In this document: positions 25,696-33,166 of the stretch, one piece after another
Position numbering within the stretch: the first letter of the stretch is position 1
Layout of the letters: each line of letters starts with the position of its first letter
Assembly: GCA_028287135.1 (NCBI GenBank)
Contig: JAQBQE010000063.1
Location: forward strand, 109,584-173,583
DNA length: 64,000 nucleotides
Direction of reading: 5' to 3'
From: Myxococcales bacterium
GTDB taxonomy: Bacteria; Myxococcota_A; Polyangia; Haliangiales; Haliangiaceae
Position numbers and translations under genes: made by a program
The notes under the pieces: model-generated
The model's database searches: none
Seen by the model: only the letters and a program-made list of their open reading frames with translations
What the model was told of the DNA's origin: nothing

Positions 25696-26488
25696 GCGAC
25701 GTACGATCGAGTCCACGCTGTCCGGCTCGTCGATGACGGGCTCCAAGGAGACGCTCGACTACCGCCCCACCGCGGTGATGCCGGACGTCAAGGTCGTCAA
25801 GATCGGCGGCCAGAGCATCCTCGACCGCGGTCGCAAGGCGCTGTTCCCGATCCTCGACGAGATCGTCGAGGCGCGGAAGCTCGGCATTCAGGTCGTGCTG
25901 CTGTGCGGCGGCGGGACGCGCGCCCGTCACATCTACTCGCTCGCGTCCGAGCTCGAGATGCCGACCGGCGTGGTGGCCACGCTCGGCAAGTACATCCCGA
26001 TGCAGAACGCACGCATGGTGCAGATGCTGCTCGCCAAGCACGGCGGCATCTACATGCTGCCCGATGACTTCGAGAAGCTGCCGCTCTACCTCCAGATGGG
26101 CTGCATCCCGGTGATGAGCGGCATGCCGCCGTTCGGCTACTGGGAGAAGCGCGAGGAAGGCAGCCGGATCCCGCCGCACCGCACCGACGCCGGCGTGTTC
26201 CTGTCGGCCGAGTTCCTCGGCGCGGCGCGCGCGATCTTCATCAAGGATGAGGATGGCCTCTACACGGACGACCCGAAGAAGAACCCGAGCGCCACGCACA
26301 TCGCACGGATCACCGCGAAGGAGCTGACCGCGCGAAATCTTCCGGACGTCGTGCTCGAGCGCGTGGTCGTGGAATATCTCCCCCGCGCGCAGTGGTGTAA
26401 GGAGCTGCAGGTCGTCAATGGCCTCAAGCCCGGCCAGGTGCTCGCTGCACTCAAGGGAGAAGATGTCGGTACGATCATTCGCGCATAG
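25688..26488 (+). CDS. molybdenum-storage-protein-like subunit (MosB-like)
   Basis: The 266-residue protein matches the beta subunit pattern: VKVVKIGGQSILDRG, CGGGTRARHIYSLA, SGMPPFGYW, IPPHRTDAGVFLSAEFLG, IFIKDEDGLYT and ELQVVNGLKPG, ending GEDVGTIIRA. The last block is very similar to the C-terminus of the Azotobacter beta chain. The start is a GTG with a nearly ideal ribosome-binding sequence (AAGGAGGA, 5 nt upstream) placed inside the end of the preceding gene, so the pair is translationally coupled. The chain would form a heterohexamer with its neighbour. The next gene begins 26 bp before this stop. Confidence 0.75.
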   Translation: MAERRTIESTLSGSSMTGSKETLDYRPTAVMPDVKVVKIGGQSILDRGRKALFPILDEIVEARKLGIQVVLLCGGGTRARHIYSLASELEMPTGVVATLGKYIPMQNARMVQMLLAKHGGIYMLPDDFEKLPLYLQMGCIPVMSGMPPFGYWEKREEGSRIPPHRTDAGVFLSAEFLGAARAIFIKDEDGLYTDDPKKNPSATHIARITAKELTARNLPDVVLERVVVEYLPRAQWCKELQVVNGLKPGQVLAALKGEDVGTIIRA

Positions 26489-27116
26489 CTGCCTGCTCGT
26501 CGCGACCGTCGCGGGCTGCGCCAGGACCAAGAGCAAGCCGGAGGCCGATCCGGCGAAGGTCACCGCGCTCGCGAAGCTGATGCTCCAGCACGCTCCCGGC
26601 ATCGCCGCGGTGCCGTCGTGCACCACGGAGCAACTCAACGCCGGGCTGCCGATGTCGCAGCTCTCGCTGCTCAAGCTCGGCAAGGACACGATTCCCGAGG
26701 CGCCCGAGCGCGCCGAGTGGATCAACCCGAGCGGGGTCGACCATCCCAGCGTGCGCACGTTGATCGATGCCACCGCCGAGACCACGGCGCAGCGCCAGGC
26801 CGCGGCGGAACTGCTCCGCGCGAAGGCGTTCGTCGTGTGGCGCGTCGACATGGTCAACGTGCCGCTCGCGCTCGAGTTCAAGGAGCTCAAGCGCGGTGCG
26901 GTCGGCATGCGCGCGATCGGCTACGACCGGCGCGGCCACGCCACGTGCGCACTCGTGTTCACCGTGCAGAACGACAAGGCCGTCAGCGAGAACGCGATGG
27001 ACCTCAGTGACAAGGCCCTGGTCGATCCCGCGGTGGCGAAGATGCTGCGCGATGATCTCGGGGTGCAGCTGCTCGCGAAGATCGAATCGCTCAAGGCCGG
27101 CAAGCCGTCGAAGTGA
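26463..27116 (+). CDS. lipoprotein, unknown, downstream of the storage-protein pair
   Basis: The 217-residue protein starts MSVRSFAHSCLLVATVAGC, a signal peptide with a lipobox (TVAGC). The remainder has one Cys in PSCTTEQL and another in ATCALVF; no family is recognised. The ATG at 26463 overlaps the MosB-like gene by 26 bp, so the three genes 24844-27116 may be one transcript. The protein would sit in the envelope, which could hint at an import or signalling role for the storage system, but nothing in the sequence shows it. The stop is directly followed by the convergent stop of the next gene. Confidence 0.65.
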   Translation: MSVRSFAHSCLLVATVAGCARTKSKPEADPAKVTALAKLMLQHAPGIAAVPSCTTEQLNAGLPMSQLSLLKLGKDTIPEAPERAEWINPSGVDHPSVRTLIDATAETTAQRQAAAELLRAKAFVVWRVDMVNVPLALEFKELKRGAVGMRAIGYDRRGHATCALVFTVQNDKAVSENAMDLSDKALVDPAVAKMLRDDLGVQLLAKIESLKAGKPSK

Positions 27117-28094
27117 TCACATGCAGGTCGCGCGGTAGCTGCTCGACAGCGCGTTGTCCTTGATCAGGCCATCCTCGATCTGCGCGTCGAGCTGGTGGCC
27201 GCACAGCAGCGACATCGGCAGCGCGTTGCCCTCCTCGTCGGTCTGGTAGTCGACCGCGAACACGGCCTTGCGCAAGGCGATGAACGAGCGCGTCGTATCG
27301 CAGTCGTCGAACTCGCCGCAGCGCTCCGCGAGCAGCCAGTCGAAGTCGACCGCCACCTGATCGACGATGCCGTTCGTGCCGTTCTGCATGCCGACCGAGA
27401 GGTCGCGCTCGTGGGCCTGCGCGGCCACCGTCTTCGCCCACGCGATGTTCTCGTCGATCGTGACCGTGAACCCCGTCGCCGCGGCGAACGAGGCGATCCA
27501 GTCGGGCTCGATCCCGTCGCAGCCGAGCTGCTTGGCCAGGTCGAAGCGCTTGAACAGCCTGGCCTGCCACAGCGCGCGGCTCGCGGTGCGGAGGTCGAGG
27601 AAGCGTTCGTCGGCATCGCGCGTGTGCCAGCCGATCACGCTGCCGGCCGCGGGCGGCGTCGGATCATCGGGCGGCGTGGCCTCGAACCCGGCGAACTTCC
27701 GCGCATCGGGATCGGTCAGCCGGATCGCTCCGGTGCCGACCCGACAGATCACCTTGGCGCCGGCCGCCTTGAGCTCGGTGACCTTGCCGGCGAGCGGACC
27801 GGCAGGCACCGAGACCGGGCCCATGTCGCCGTATTCGATCGTGGTCGGCGTCGCGACGTCCCACAGATCGACGATGTACATCGTCCGCGCCGTCGCCAGG
27901 TCGAACGGCGGATTGACCTGGATGTCCCAGTTCTTCGTCTCGCCTGGCTTGGGCGTCCACCATGGCGCCTGGTAGGCGTCGCGCGCGCCATCCGGTGGAT
28001 GCAGGTGCATCTTGCCGTTGTCGCAGGCAGCGCCGGCCAGCGCACCGAGCAGGCTGACCGTGACGAACGTCGAGGCGAATCGGCCGCTGGACAT
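27117..28094 (-). CDS. secreted GH114-like endo-alpha-1,4-polygalactosaminidase
   Basis: The 325-residue protein has a signal peptide (MSSGRFASTFVTVSLLGAL) ending near GAAC, probably a lipobox. The body shows the GH114/TM1410-type pattern: WDIQVNPPFD, MYIVDLWD, GAKVICRVGTGAIRLTDPD, VIGWHTRDADERFLDL, GCDGIEPDWI and HERDLSVGMQNG. Family enzymes hydrolyse alpha-1,4-linked galactosamine polymers or related glycans and adopt a TIM barrel; the Asp of GIEPD is among the conserved acidic residues. It may act on an exopolysaccharide of the organism itself or of prey. It converges with the lipoprotein gene ending at 27116, with no space between. Confidence 0.78.
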   Translation of the reverse strand: MSSGRFASTFVTVSLLGALAGAACDNGKMHLHPPDGARDAYQAPWWTPKPGETKNWDIQVNPPFDLATARTMYIVDLWDVATPTTIEYGDMGPVSVPAGPLAGKVTELKAAGAKVICRVGTGAIRLTDPDARKFAGFEATPPDDPTPPAAGSVIGWHTRDADERFLDLRTASRALWQARLFKRFDLAKQLGCDGIEPDWIASFAAATGFTVTIDENIAWAKTVAAQAHERDLSVGMQNGTNGIVDQVAVDFDWLLAERCGEFDDCDTTRSFIALRKAVFAVDYQTDEEGNALPMSLLCGHQLDAQIEDGLIKDNALSSSYRATCM

Positions 28095-28152
28095 CGTCGA
28101 GGATTCTACGCTGCGGTCGCGCCGACGTGTGTGATCGCGACCGTGCCCGAGG

Positions 28153-28977
28153 TCACTTCGCGCTGCCGCTGCCGCTGCCCGTGCCCGCGCCGCCGCCGCC
28201 GCCCGTGCCCTTGCCGCCGCCCTTGCCGTCGCCGCCCTTGCGCTCCTGGCCCTTCGAGTCGCCCGAGCCGCTGTGGTTCGAGCCGTGCTCGCCCTTGCCG
28301 CCGCCGACGCCACCGGACGTGCCCTTGTCGCCCTCCTTGACGTTGGTCTTCACCCACTCGGCGGCCTTGGTGATCCGCGCGTCGATCTCGCCTTTCAGGA
28401 TCTCGGCCTTGTCCTTCGGCGTGATCGTGATGACCACCCCCTTCTTGTCGTTTTTGACCGTCGCCGTGCCGCCGTCGCCGAGGTGCACCGGGCAGATGCC
28501 CATGCCGCCGCCGTGGGTGCCCTTCTGGTCGTGAGCGGTGCCCGGGGCGCCGCCGTCGGTCTTCTCCTTGGTGACCTCTTCGGACCGCTTCTGGATCGCG
28601 GCGATCGCGTCCTTGTCGTCAGACGTGACGGTCACCAGGATCTTGCCGTCCTTGAGCTCGGCTTTGGTCGTCGAGCCGGCGACGAGGCTGGGGCAGTTGC
28701 CGCCGCGCTTGGACATCGCCTGCGAGTCGCTGCCCGCGCCGCTGCCCGCCATATCGCCGCTGCCGGCCATCGCGCTGCCGCTGCCCGCCATGTCGCCGCT
28801 ACCGGCCATGGCGCTACCGCTGCCCGCCATGTCGGAACCGGAGCCGGTCGTCGGGGGGGTGGTGGTCGTCGTGGTCGTCCCTGACCCCATGTTCGCGCTG
28901 GTATCCGGGCTCTCCTTCTTCTTGCAGGCCGAACCAACGGCGAGAGAAACAGCAAGCAACGACATGGCAATGCGCAT
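28153..28977 (-). CDS. lipoprotein with Gly/Ser/Met repeat linker
   Basis: The 274-residue protein starts MRIAMSLLAVSLAVGSAC, a lipobox (VGSAC). Residues about 32-85 form a low-complexity run of alternating GSGDM and AMAGSGD units, encoded by near-identical repeats around 28740-28830. A compact domain follows with ILVTVTSDDKDAIAAIQKRSEEV and GICPVHLGDG, later VVITITPKDKAEILKGEIDARI. It looks like a repeated beta-alpha domain with conserved Cys, His and Pro; I do not recognise a family. The C-terminus is very Gly-rich. GGAGGG lies 7 nt before the ATG, supporting the start. The product would be an envelope protein of unknown function. Confidence 0.72.
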   Translation of the reverse strand: MRIAMSLLAVSLAVGSACKKKESPDTSANMGSGTTTTTTTPPTTGSGSDMAGSGSAMAGSGDMAGSGSAMAGSGDMAGSGAGSDSQAMSKRGGNCPSLVAGSTTKAELKDGKILVTVTSDDKDAIAAIQKRSEEVTKEKTDGGAPGTAHDQKGTHGGGMGICPVHLGDGGTATVKNDKKGVVITITPKDKAEILKGEIDARITKAAEWVKTNVKEGDKGTSGGVGGGKGEHGSNHSGSGDSKGQERKGGDGKGGGKGTGGGGGAGTGSGSGSAK

Positions 28978-29014
28978 AACGGGACCCTCCGAAGCGCATG
29001 CTACCGTTTTTTCA

Positions 29015-29335
29015 GTGCGGTCCATCGTCCTGCTGCTCGTTCTCTGGGGGGCGATCGCGGAAGCCGCTCCCGACGTCCGGATGCCCCCCGGGACCCGTAC
29101 GGACGGTTCCGGGCAGCTCGTCTCGGGCAGAGGTCTCCGCGAGACCACCGACTTCATCGCGAGGGAGCTCGACCGAAAAGGGATCGTCGTTCGCAAGATC
29201 GGCCCCTACCGATCCCGGGGGATCGAGCTGACCCGGTTCCTCAGCGAGACCCCCTCGACCCCCTGGCTGGCCATTCACGTGACGAGATCGGCTGGCAAGA
29301 CCATGATCTTCTTTGTCGGGCGGCCCGCCTCTTGA
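29015..29335 (+). CDS. small secreted protein, unknown
   Basis: From a GTG at 29015 the frame codes 106 residues. It opens with VRSIVLLLVLWGAIAEAAP, a signal peptide with an AEA-type cleavage site. The mature part reads GLRETTDFIARELDRKGIVVRKIGPYRSRGIELTRFLSE and a short C-terminal strand region. No family is recognised. It lies divergent from the 28977 gene with a 37-bp gap and ends just before the tRNA-Gln promoter; a TTTTTT run precedes the start. It could be a real small gene, as hydrophobicity and codon use look natural. Confidence 0.55.
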   Translation: MRSIVLLLVLWGAIAEAAPDVRMPPGTRTDGSGQLVSGRGLRETTDFIARELDRKGIVVRKIGPYRSRGIELTRFLSETPSTPWLAIHVTRSAGKTMIFFVGRPAS

Positions 29336-29358
29336 CGAACGGCGCTGGTCCTTATAGG
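29332..29358 (+). promoter_or_regulatory. candidate promoter of the tRNA genes
   Basis: TTGACG (29332-29337) and TATAGG (29353-29358) are 15 bp apart, matching the sigma-70 consensus in five and four bases. The start would fall 6-8 bases later, just before the tRNA-Gln 5' end at 29373. The -35 box overlaps the preceding stop. Confidence 0.5.
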
Positions 29359-29372
29359 AACAGTGCCCTCAC

Positions 29373-29446
29373 TCGGGGATCGTCTAATGGCAGGACGCAA
29401 GACTCTGACTCTTGCTATCTAGGTTCGAATCCTAGTCCCCGAACCA
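29373..29446 (+). tRNA. tRNA-Gln (anticodon CUG)
   Basis: The 74-nt sequence folds as a normal tRNA: acceptor stem TCGGGGA with TCCCCGA, a D arm, an anticodon stem CAAGA with TCTTG and loop CTCTGAC giving anticodon CTG, and a T arm containing GGTTCGAATC. The 3' CCA is encoded. It decodes CAG, the main Gln codon in this GC-rich genome. Confidence 0.93.
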
Positions 29447-29497
29447 GCGAAGGCTTGACCGTTCTCACAGCGACAGGTAGAACGTCCCTCCTTCAAC

Positions 29498-29569
29498 GGC
29501 CCCATAGTCTAGCGGTTAGGACGTCGGCCTCTCACGTCGAAAACTCGGGTTCAAGTCCCGATGGGGTCA
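29498..29569 (+). tRNA. tRNA-Glu (anticodon CUC)
   Basis: GGCCCCA pairs with TGGGGTC; the anticodon stem TCGGC with GTCGA encloses CTCTCAC, giving anticodon CTC. The T arm contains GGTTCAAGTC. CCA is not encoded, unlike in the preceding tRNA-Gln. It decodes GAG. The two genes are about 50 bp apart, under one likely promoter, and a terminator follows at 29609. Confidence 0.92.
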
Positions 29570-29608
29570 CAAACAACGGTTCGGAGCTTGAGAGACTCCG
29601 AAGCAAAG

Positions 29609-29631
29609 CAGGCAGGCACCGCGCCTGCCTG
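29609..29631 (+). terminator. intrinsic terminator of the tRNA operon
   Basis: CAGGCAGGC and GCCTGCCTG form a perfect 9-bp stem with a 5-nt loop, followed by TTTCGTTTT. It lies 39 bp after the tRNA-Glu gene. Confidence 0.8.
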
Positions 29632-29639
29632 TTTCGTTT

Positions 29640-29925
29640 TCGGCGACCTCGAGAGGCGCCAGCCGACGCGCGTGCCCGCTGCGTCTGTTGCGAGCTCCAG
29701 CCAGAACGGATGCATCGCCTGATCGATCGTCCAGATCCGGCCGCACAGCCGAAGATGACCCGGCTCGCGCTCGAACACGCGATCGATGCCCGCGATCCCG
29801 TCGGAGGTCCGCGGCGACGCCCACACGTCACCTCGAACAGGCACGAGCTGACGAACGCGTCGAGCGCATCGTGGGGTGCCGGCTCGAGCGGAAGCAACGC
29901 GAGGAGGCAGCCACTATGGTCCCGA
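29640..29925 (-). pseudogene. possible decayed ORF beside the tRNA terminator
   Basis: Reading the minus strand, a segment with natural-looking coding composition runs in one frame (LLALLPLEPAPHDALDAFVSS near 29920-29855). It continues in another frame from about 29850 (IDRVFEREPGHLRL, then TIDQAMHPFWLELA) to the tRNA terminator. The two halves read well only across a frame change. No complete product or start can be given, and the reading frame runs on into the terminator and tRNA. It may be a gene remnant or a sequencing indel; no family was recognised. Confidence 0.3.
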
Positions 29926-30205
29926 GCGTTCCCACGCGCACGCATCGACGTGAGAACTGCGGTTGCTTTCCGGCAGACATGATCAGCGCCGGCGGATTGC
30001 TGTTCTCCTACGCGGGCTGCGCATGGGTAGTCCGTCGAGATGAACGAATGTCCTGCTGTACCTTCGCGCTCGCGCTCGTGGCGCACGCGGGATCGCGGCG
30101 CACGCTCACGAACGGGTGAAGCACCATCGTCCTGGTGACGTTGCCTGATCGGTGATGAGTCCCTGGGATCGGGGAATGCAGCCGCCGTACCCGGGAGGCG
30201 GGCGC
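29641..30205. other. gap between tRNA-Glu terminator and sensor kinase
   Basis: Apart from the possible remnant above, no gene is supported in these 565 bp. No repeat, operator-like palindrome or promoter stands out except the strong GGGAGG site just before 30206. It probably contains the promoter of the sensor kinase gene. Confidence 0.5.
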
Positions 30206-32761
30206 ATGACGAAGACCGACGTGCCGGTGGCTGCGGATGCATCACAAGCAAACGCGGAGCTGTGCGCGTCGCTGATTCGCGAGCACGCGAACGACATCAT
30301 CGCGTGCTGGGAACAGCGGGTGCGTGTTCTCGCCAGCGCTCGGAAGCTCCCGACCGCAGAGCTCCTGAATCACATCCCCGACGTGCTCGCCCGGATCGCC
30401 GGTTTCGTCGAGGAGCTCGGCGCCCGACGGATCTCGCCGTCGCAGGTGCAGGCGCTGCAGCTTCACGCGATCGAACGATTCGAGCAGAACGTTGATCTCG
30501 CAGCGCTCGTGACCGAGATCGGCCTGCTTCGAACCTGCATCCTGACCCAGCTCGAGGCCATCGAGCGTGCCGTGCCGGTGGCGGCGTTACGCCTCCTCGA
30601 CGAGGTGGTCGACCACATGGTGACGGACGCGATCGAGGATTACCTCGACGTCCGCGAACGAACGCTTCACGTCTTCGATCAGCTCGCGAACGCGGCGCTC
30701 GACAGCCGGAGTCTCGACGAGCTCGTCGAGCGGCTGCTCCACATCCTGGTGAGCACCTCGGAGTCGATCGACACCGCCAGCCTGGTCGTGCGCGAGGGGC
30801 ACGCGATGCGCGTGCGGGCGTCCGACGGCGACAGCGTGACGAGCGATCCTCGCTGGTTCCACCTCGGCGAGCACGTGGCGGGACACGTGGCTCGGTCGAA
30901 GCAGCCGTTCGAGCTGCGCCACGCCATGACGGAACCGGTGATCGCTCAGGCCGCACTTCGTCTCGACATCCGGGTCCGTGCCCTCTACGCGATCCCGTTG
31001 ATCGACGCCGACGAGGTGATGGCCGTGCTCCACATGGGATCGCTGACCACCGACGAATTCTCGCCGGAGGACAAGCGCCTGTTGCGGGCGGTCGGCGCAC
31101 GCGCGACGGCAGCGATCAGTCAGCACATGCTCCGCGAAGCCGCGGAGCGAACCACTCGCGAGCTTCGCCGGCGTGAGGAAGAGTTCCACGCACTCGCGGA
31201 CAACATCCCGCAGTTCGCCTGGATGGGCGACGCGCGCGGGCGCCCCTACTGGTACAACCAGCGCTGGCTCGACTTCGCCGGGATCACGCTCGAGGAGATG
31301 CGGACGGTGGGGCCAATGGCCTTCGTCCACCCGGACCACGCACATCGGGTGAGCCAGCTCCTGCAGAAGGCGCGGATCGACGGCCAGGCGTGGGAAGCCA
31401 CCTTCCCGCTCCGCGGACGGACCGAGATCTATCGCTGGTACCTATGCCGGGCGATCCCGATCCTCGGTGCGTGCGGCTCGATCGCTCGCTGGTTCGGCAC
31501 GCATACCGATGTCACCGACCAGCGATTCCTCGACGAGGCGACGAAGGTGCTGAACTCGTCGCTCAACTACACCGAGACCCTCCAGCAGATCGCCCGGCTC
31601 GCCGTGCCCGAGCTCGCCGACTGGTGCACGGTGTACCTGGCCGACGATCACGAGCTCCAGCGGGTCGCGTTCGCACACGCCAATCCCGACCACGTCCAGC
31701 TCGCTGCGGAATGGGAGCGCAAGTATCCATCGGTCTGCGACACCAACGGCGTGCCCCGCACGATCCAGACAGGAGAGCCGCTGTTCGTCGCGAAGATCAC
31801 GGACCAGCAACTCATCGAGTCAGCCCGCGATGCGGAGCACCTCCGCGATCTGCGTGATCTGCACCTGGTGTCCTGCATCATCGCGCCGCTGGTTGCACGC
31901 GGACGGGCGCTCGGCGCGATCACCCTGATCACCTCGGATTCGAACCGGACCTACGACCAGCACGATTGCGAGCTCGCGAACGAGCTCGCCCGTCGTGCGG
32001 GGACCGCCGTCGACAATGCTCGGCTCTACAACGAATCGCAGCAGGCATTGCGCCAGCGCGAGCAGGCCGTGCATTCACGCGAGGAGGTGCTCGCGATCGT
32101 GTCGCACGATCTTCGCGGCCCGCTCAGCACGATCGGGATGAGTGCCTCGCTGCTCGAGGAGACGTACCCGGCGCCGGACTCGAGCAAGCGACTCGCAGCG
32201 ATCCACCGGTCTGCCGATCGCATGGAGCACATGATCGATGACCTGCTCGACGTCGCGACGATCGAGGCCAATGGGCTGACGCTCCGGCGTGGAATGGAAG
32301 ACGCCGAGCGGCTCGTCCTATCGGTGATCGAGGCGCACGAGCCGACGGCGTCGGACAAGGGGATGAAGCTCGCCCATGCCGGCGCGCTCGAGTCGGTACG
32401 CGTGTCGTGTGATCGCGAGCGCATCGAGCGCGTGTTCACGAATTTGATCTTCAACGCGATCAAGTTCTGCGCGCCCGGCGATGAGATCTCGGTCGGCGGC
32501 GAGCTCGTCGACGGACACCTCGTGTACAGCGTGGCGGACACCGGACCAGGGATCCCCGCCGAGCAGGTCCCGCACCTGTTCGAGCGCTACTGGACGACCC
32601 ATCACCAGGGCAGCGGCAAGGGCAGCGGGCTCGGCCTGTACATCTGCAAGGGCATCGTGGAGGCGCATGGCGGGCGAATCTGGGTCGATAGCGTGGTCGG
32701 TCGCGGGTCCAAGTTCTCGTTCAGCCTGCCGCTCGGCGCGGACGACCACGACCGGACCTGA
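30206..32761 (+). CDS. multi-domain sensor histidine kinase (RsbR-N-like, GAF, PAS, GAF, HisKA, HATPase)
   Basis: From ATG 30206 the protein has 851 residues. An N-terminal helical domain (SLIREHANDIIACWEQRV and DVLARIAGFVEEL, about 20-160) resembles the RsbR/RsbRD-type sensor domain. A GAF-like region follows (about 170-330), then a PAS domain with IPQFAWMGDARGRPYWYNQRW (about 340-460), a second GAF-like region and a HisKA motif, VSHDLRGPLST, with the phospho-His at 634. The ATPase domain shows the N-box NLIFNAIKF, DTGPGIP and GSGLGLYIC. No membrane segment is present, so it is soluble. No response regulator is adjacent. The longer upstream start (30152) was rejected because GGGAGG lies 7 nt before the chosen ATG. 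Confidence 0.9.
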   Translation: MTKTDVPVAADASQANAELCASLIREHANDIIACWEQRVRVLASARKLPTAELLNHIPDVLARIAGFVEELGARRISPSQVQALQLHAIERFEQNVDLAALVTEIGLLRTCILTQLEAIERAVPVAALRLLDEVVDHMVTDAIEDYLDVRERTLHVFDQLANAALDSRSLDELVERLLHILVSTSESIDTASLVVREGHAMRVRASDGDSVTSDPRWFHLGEHVAGHVARSKQPFELRHAMTEPVIAQAALRLDIRVRALYAIPLIDADEVMAVLHMGSLTTDEFSPEDKRLLRAVGARATAAISQHMLREAAERTTRELRRREEEFHALADNIPQFAWMGDARGRPYWYNQRWLDFAGITLEEMRTVGPMAFVHPDHAHRVSQLLQKARIDGQAWEATFPLRGRTEIYRWYLCRAIPILGACGSIARWFGTHTDVTDQRFLDEATKVLNSSLNYTETLQQIARLAVPELADWCTVYLADDHELQRVAFAHANPDHVQLAAEWERKYPSVCDTNGVPRTIQTGEPLFVAKITDQQLIESARDAEHLRDLRDLHLVSCIIAPLVARGRALGAITLITSDSNRTYDQHDCELANELARRAGTAVDNARLYNESQQALRQREQAVHSREEVLAIVSHDLRGPLSTIGMSASLLEETYPAPDSSKRLAAIHRSADRMEHMIDDLLDVATIEANGLTLRRGMEDAERLVLSVIEAHEPTASDKGMKLAHAGALESVRVSCDRERIERVFTNLIFNAIKFCAPGDEISVGGELVDGHLVYSVADTGPGIPAEQVPHLFERYWTTHHQGSGKGSGLGLYICKGIVEAHGGRIWVDSVVGRGSKFSFSLPLGADDHDRT

Positions 32762-32815
32762 GCCGCAGCGCGTTCCACGGGTTCCACGCCGCGAGCGTCC
32801 GACCCGCCACGTAGG

Positions 32816-33139
32816 GTGGTCCTCGTGATCGCGTGCGGATGCCCCAGCGCACGGATGTGCGACCGCTGTGTCGCCGATTCGTTCGCACAGCTCCGCGGTG
32901 TCGCGGCCTGCCGCGGTGAGGTGTGGGCGATGGCGGTCGCACAACGCTGGTCGCGCACCGAGCCGTGGCCGACGACGGAGCGCGCGACCGCCATCGCACA
33001 GCGAAAGATCGCCGATCTCACCCGCGATCCGCGGCTGGCCGAGCTGCTCGCGCGCGAGTTGACCCGGTGGGCCCAGCGCTGGTGGGACGCACGACGCGAC
33101 CGCCACCGCACCGGCGGCGATCGGCTGGCGACGTGGTGA
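32816..33139 (+). CDS. small Trp-rich protein, unknown
   Basis: The 107-residue frame starts with a GTG at 32816, or with GTG 32825. It has Cys residues at ACGCPSARMCDRC (possible metal site), then WPTTERATAIAQRKIADLTRDPRLAELLARELTRWAQRWWD. The second half is a single long amphipathic helix with several Trp. No family is recognised, and there is no signal peptide. It lies between a sensor kinase and recQ, and no clear promoter or ribosome-binding site was seen. Codon use resembles that of neighbours, so I treat it as probably real. Confidence 0.5.
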   Translation: MVLVIACGCPSARMCDRCVADSFAQLRGVAACRGEVWAMAVAQRWSRTEPWPTTERATAIAQRKIADLTRDPRLAELLARELTRWAQRWWDARRDRHRTGGDRLATW

Positions 33140-33166
33140 TGCGAGCCCCTCGTGGGCTCGTGATCG

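Noticed and set aside
29332..29982. Plus-strand frame through both tRNA genes
   Set aside because: It reads through two well-folded tRNAs and a terminator, so it cannot be a real protein gene.
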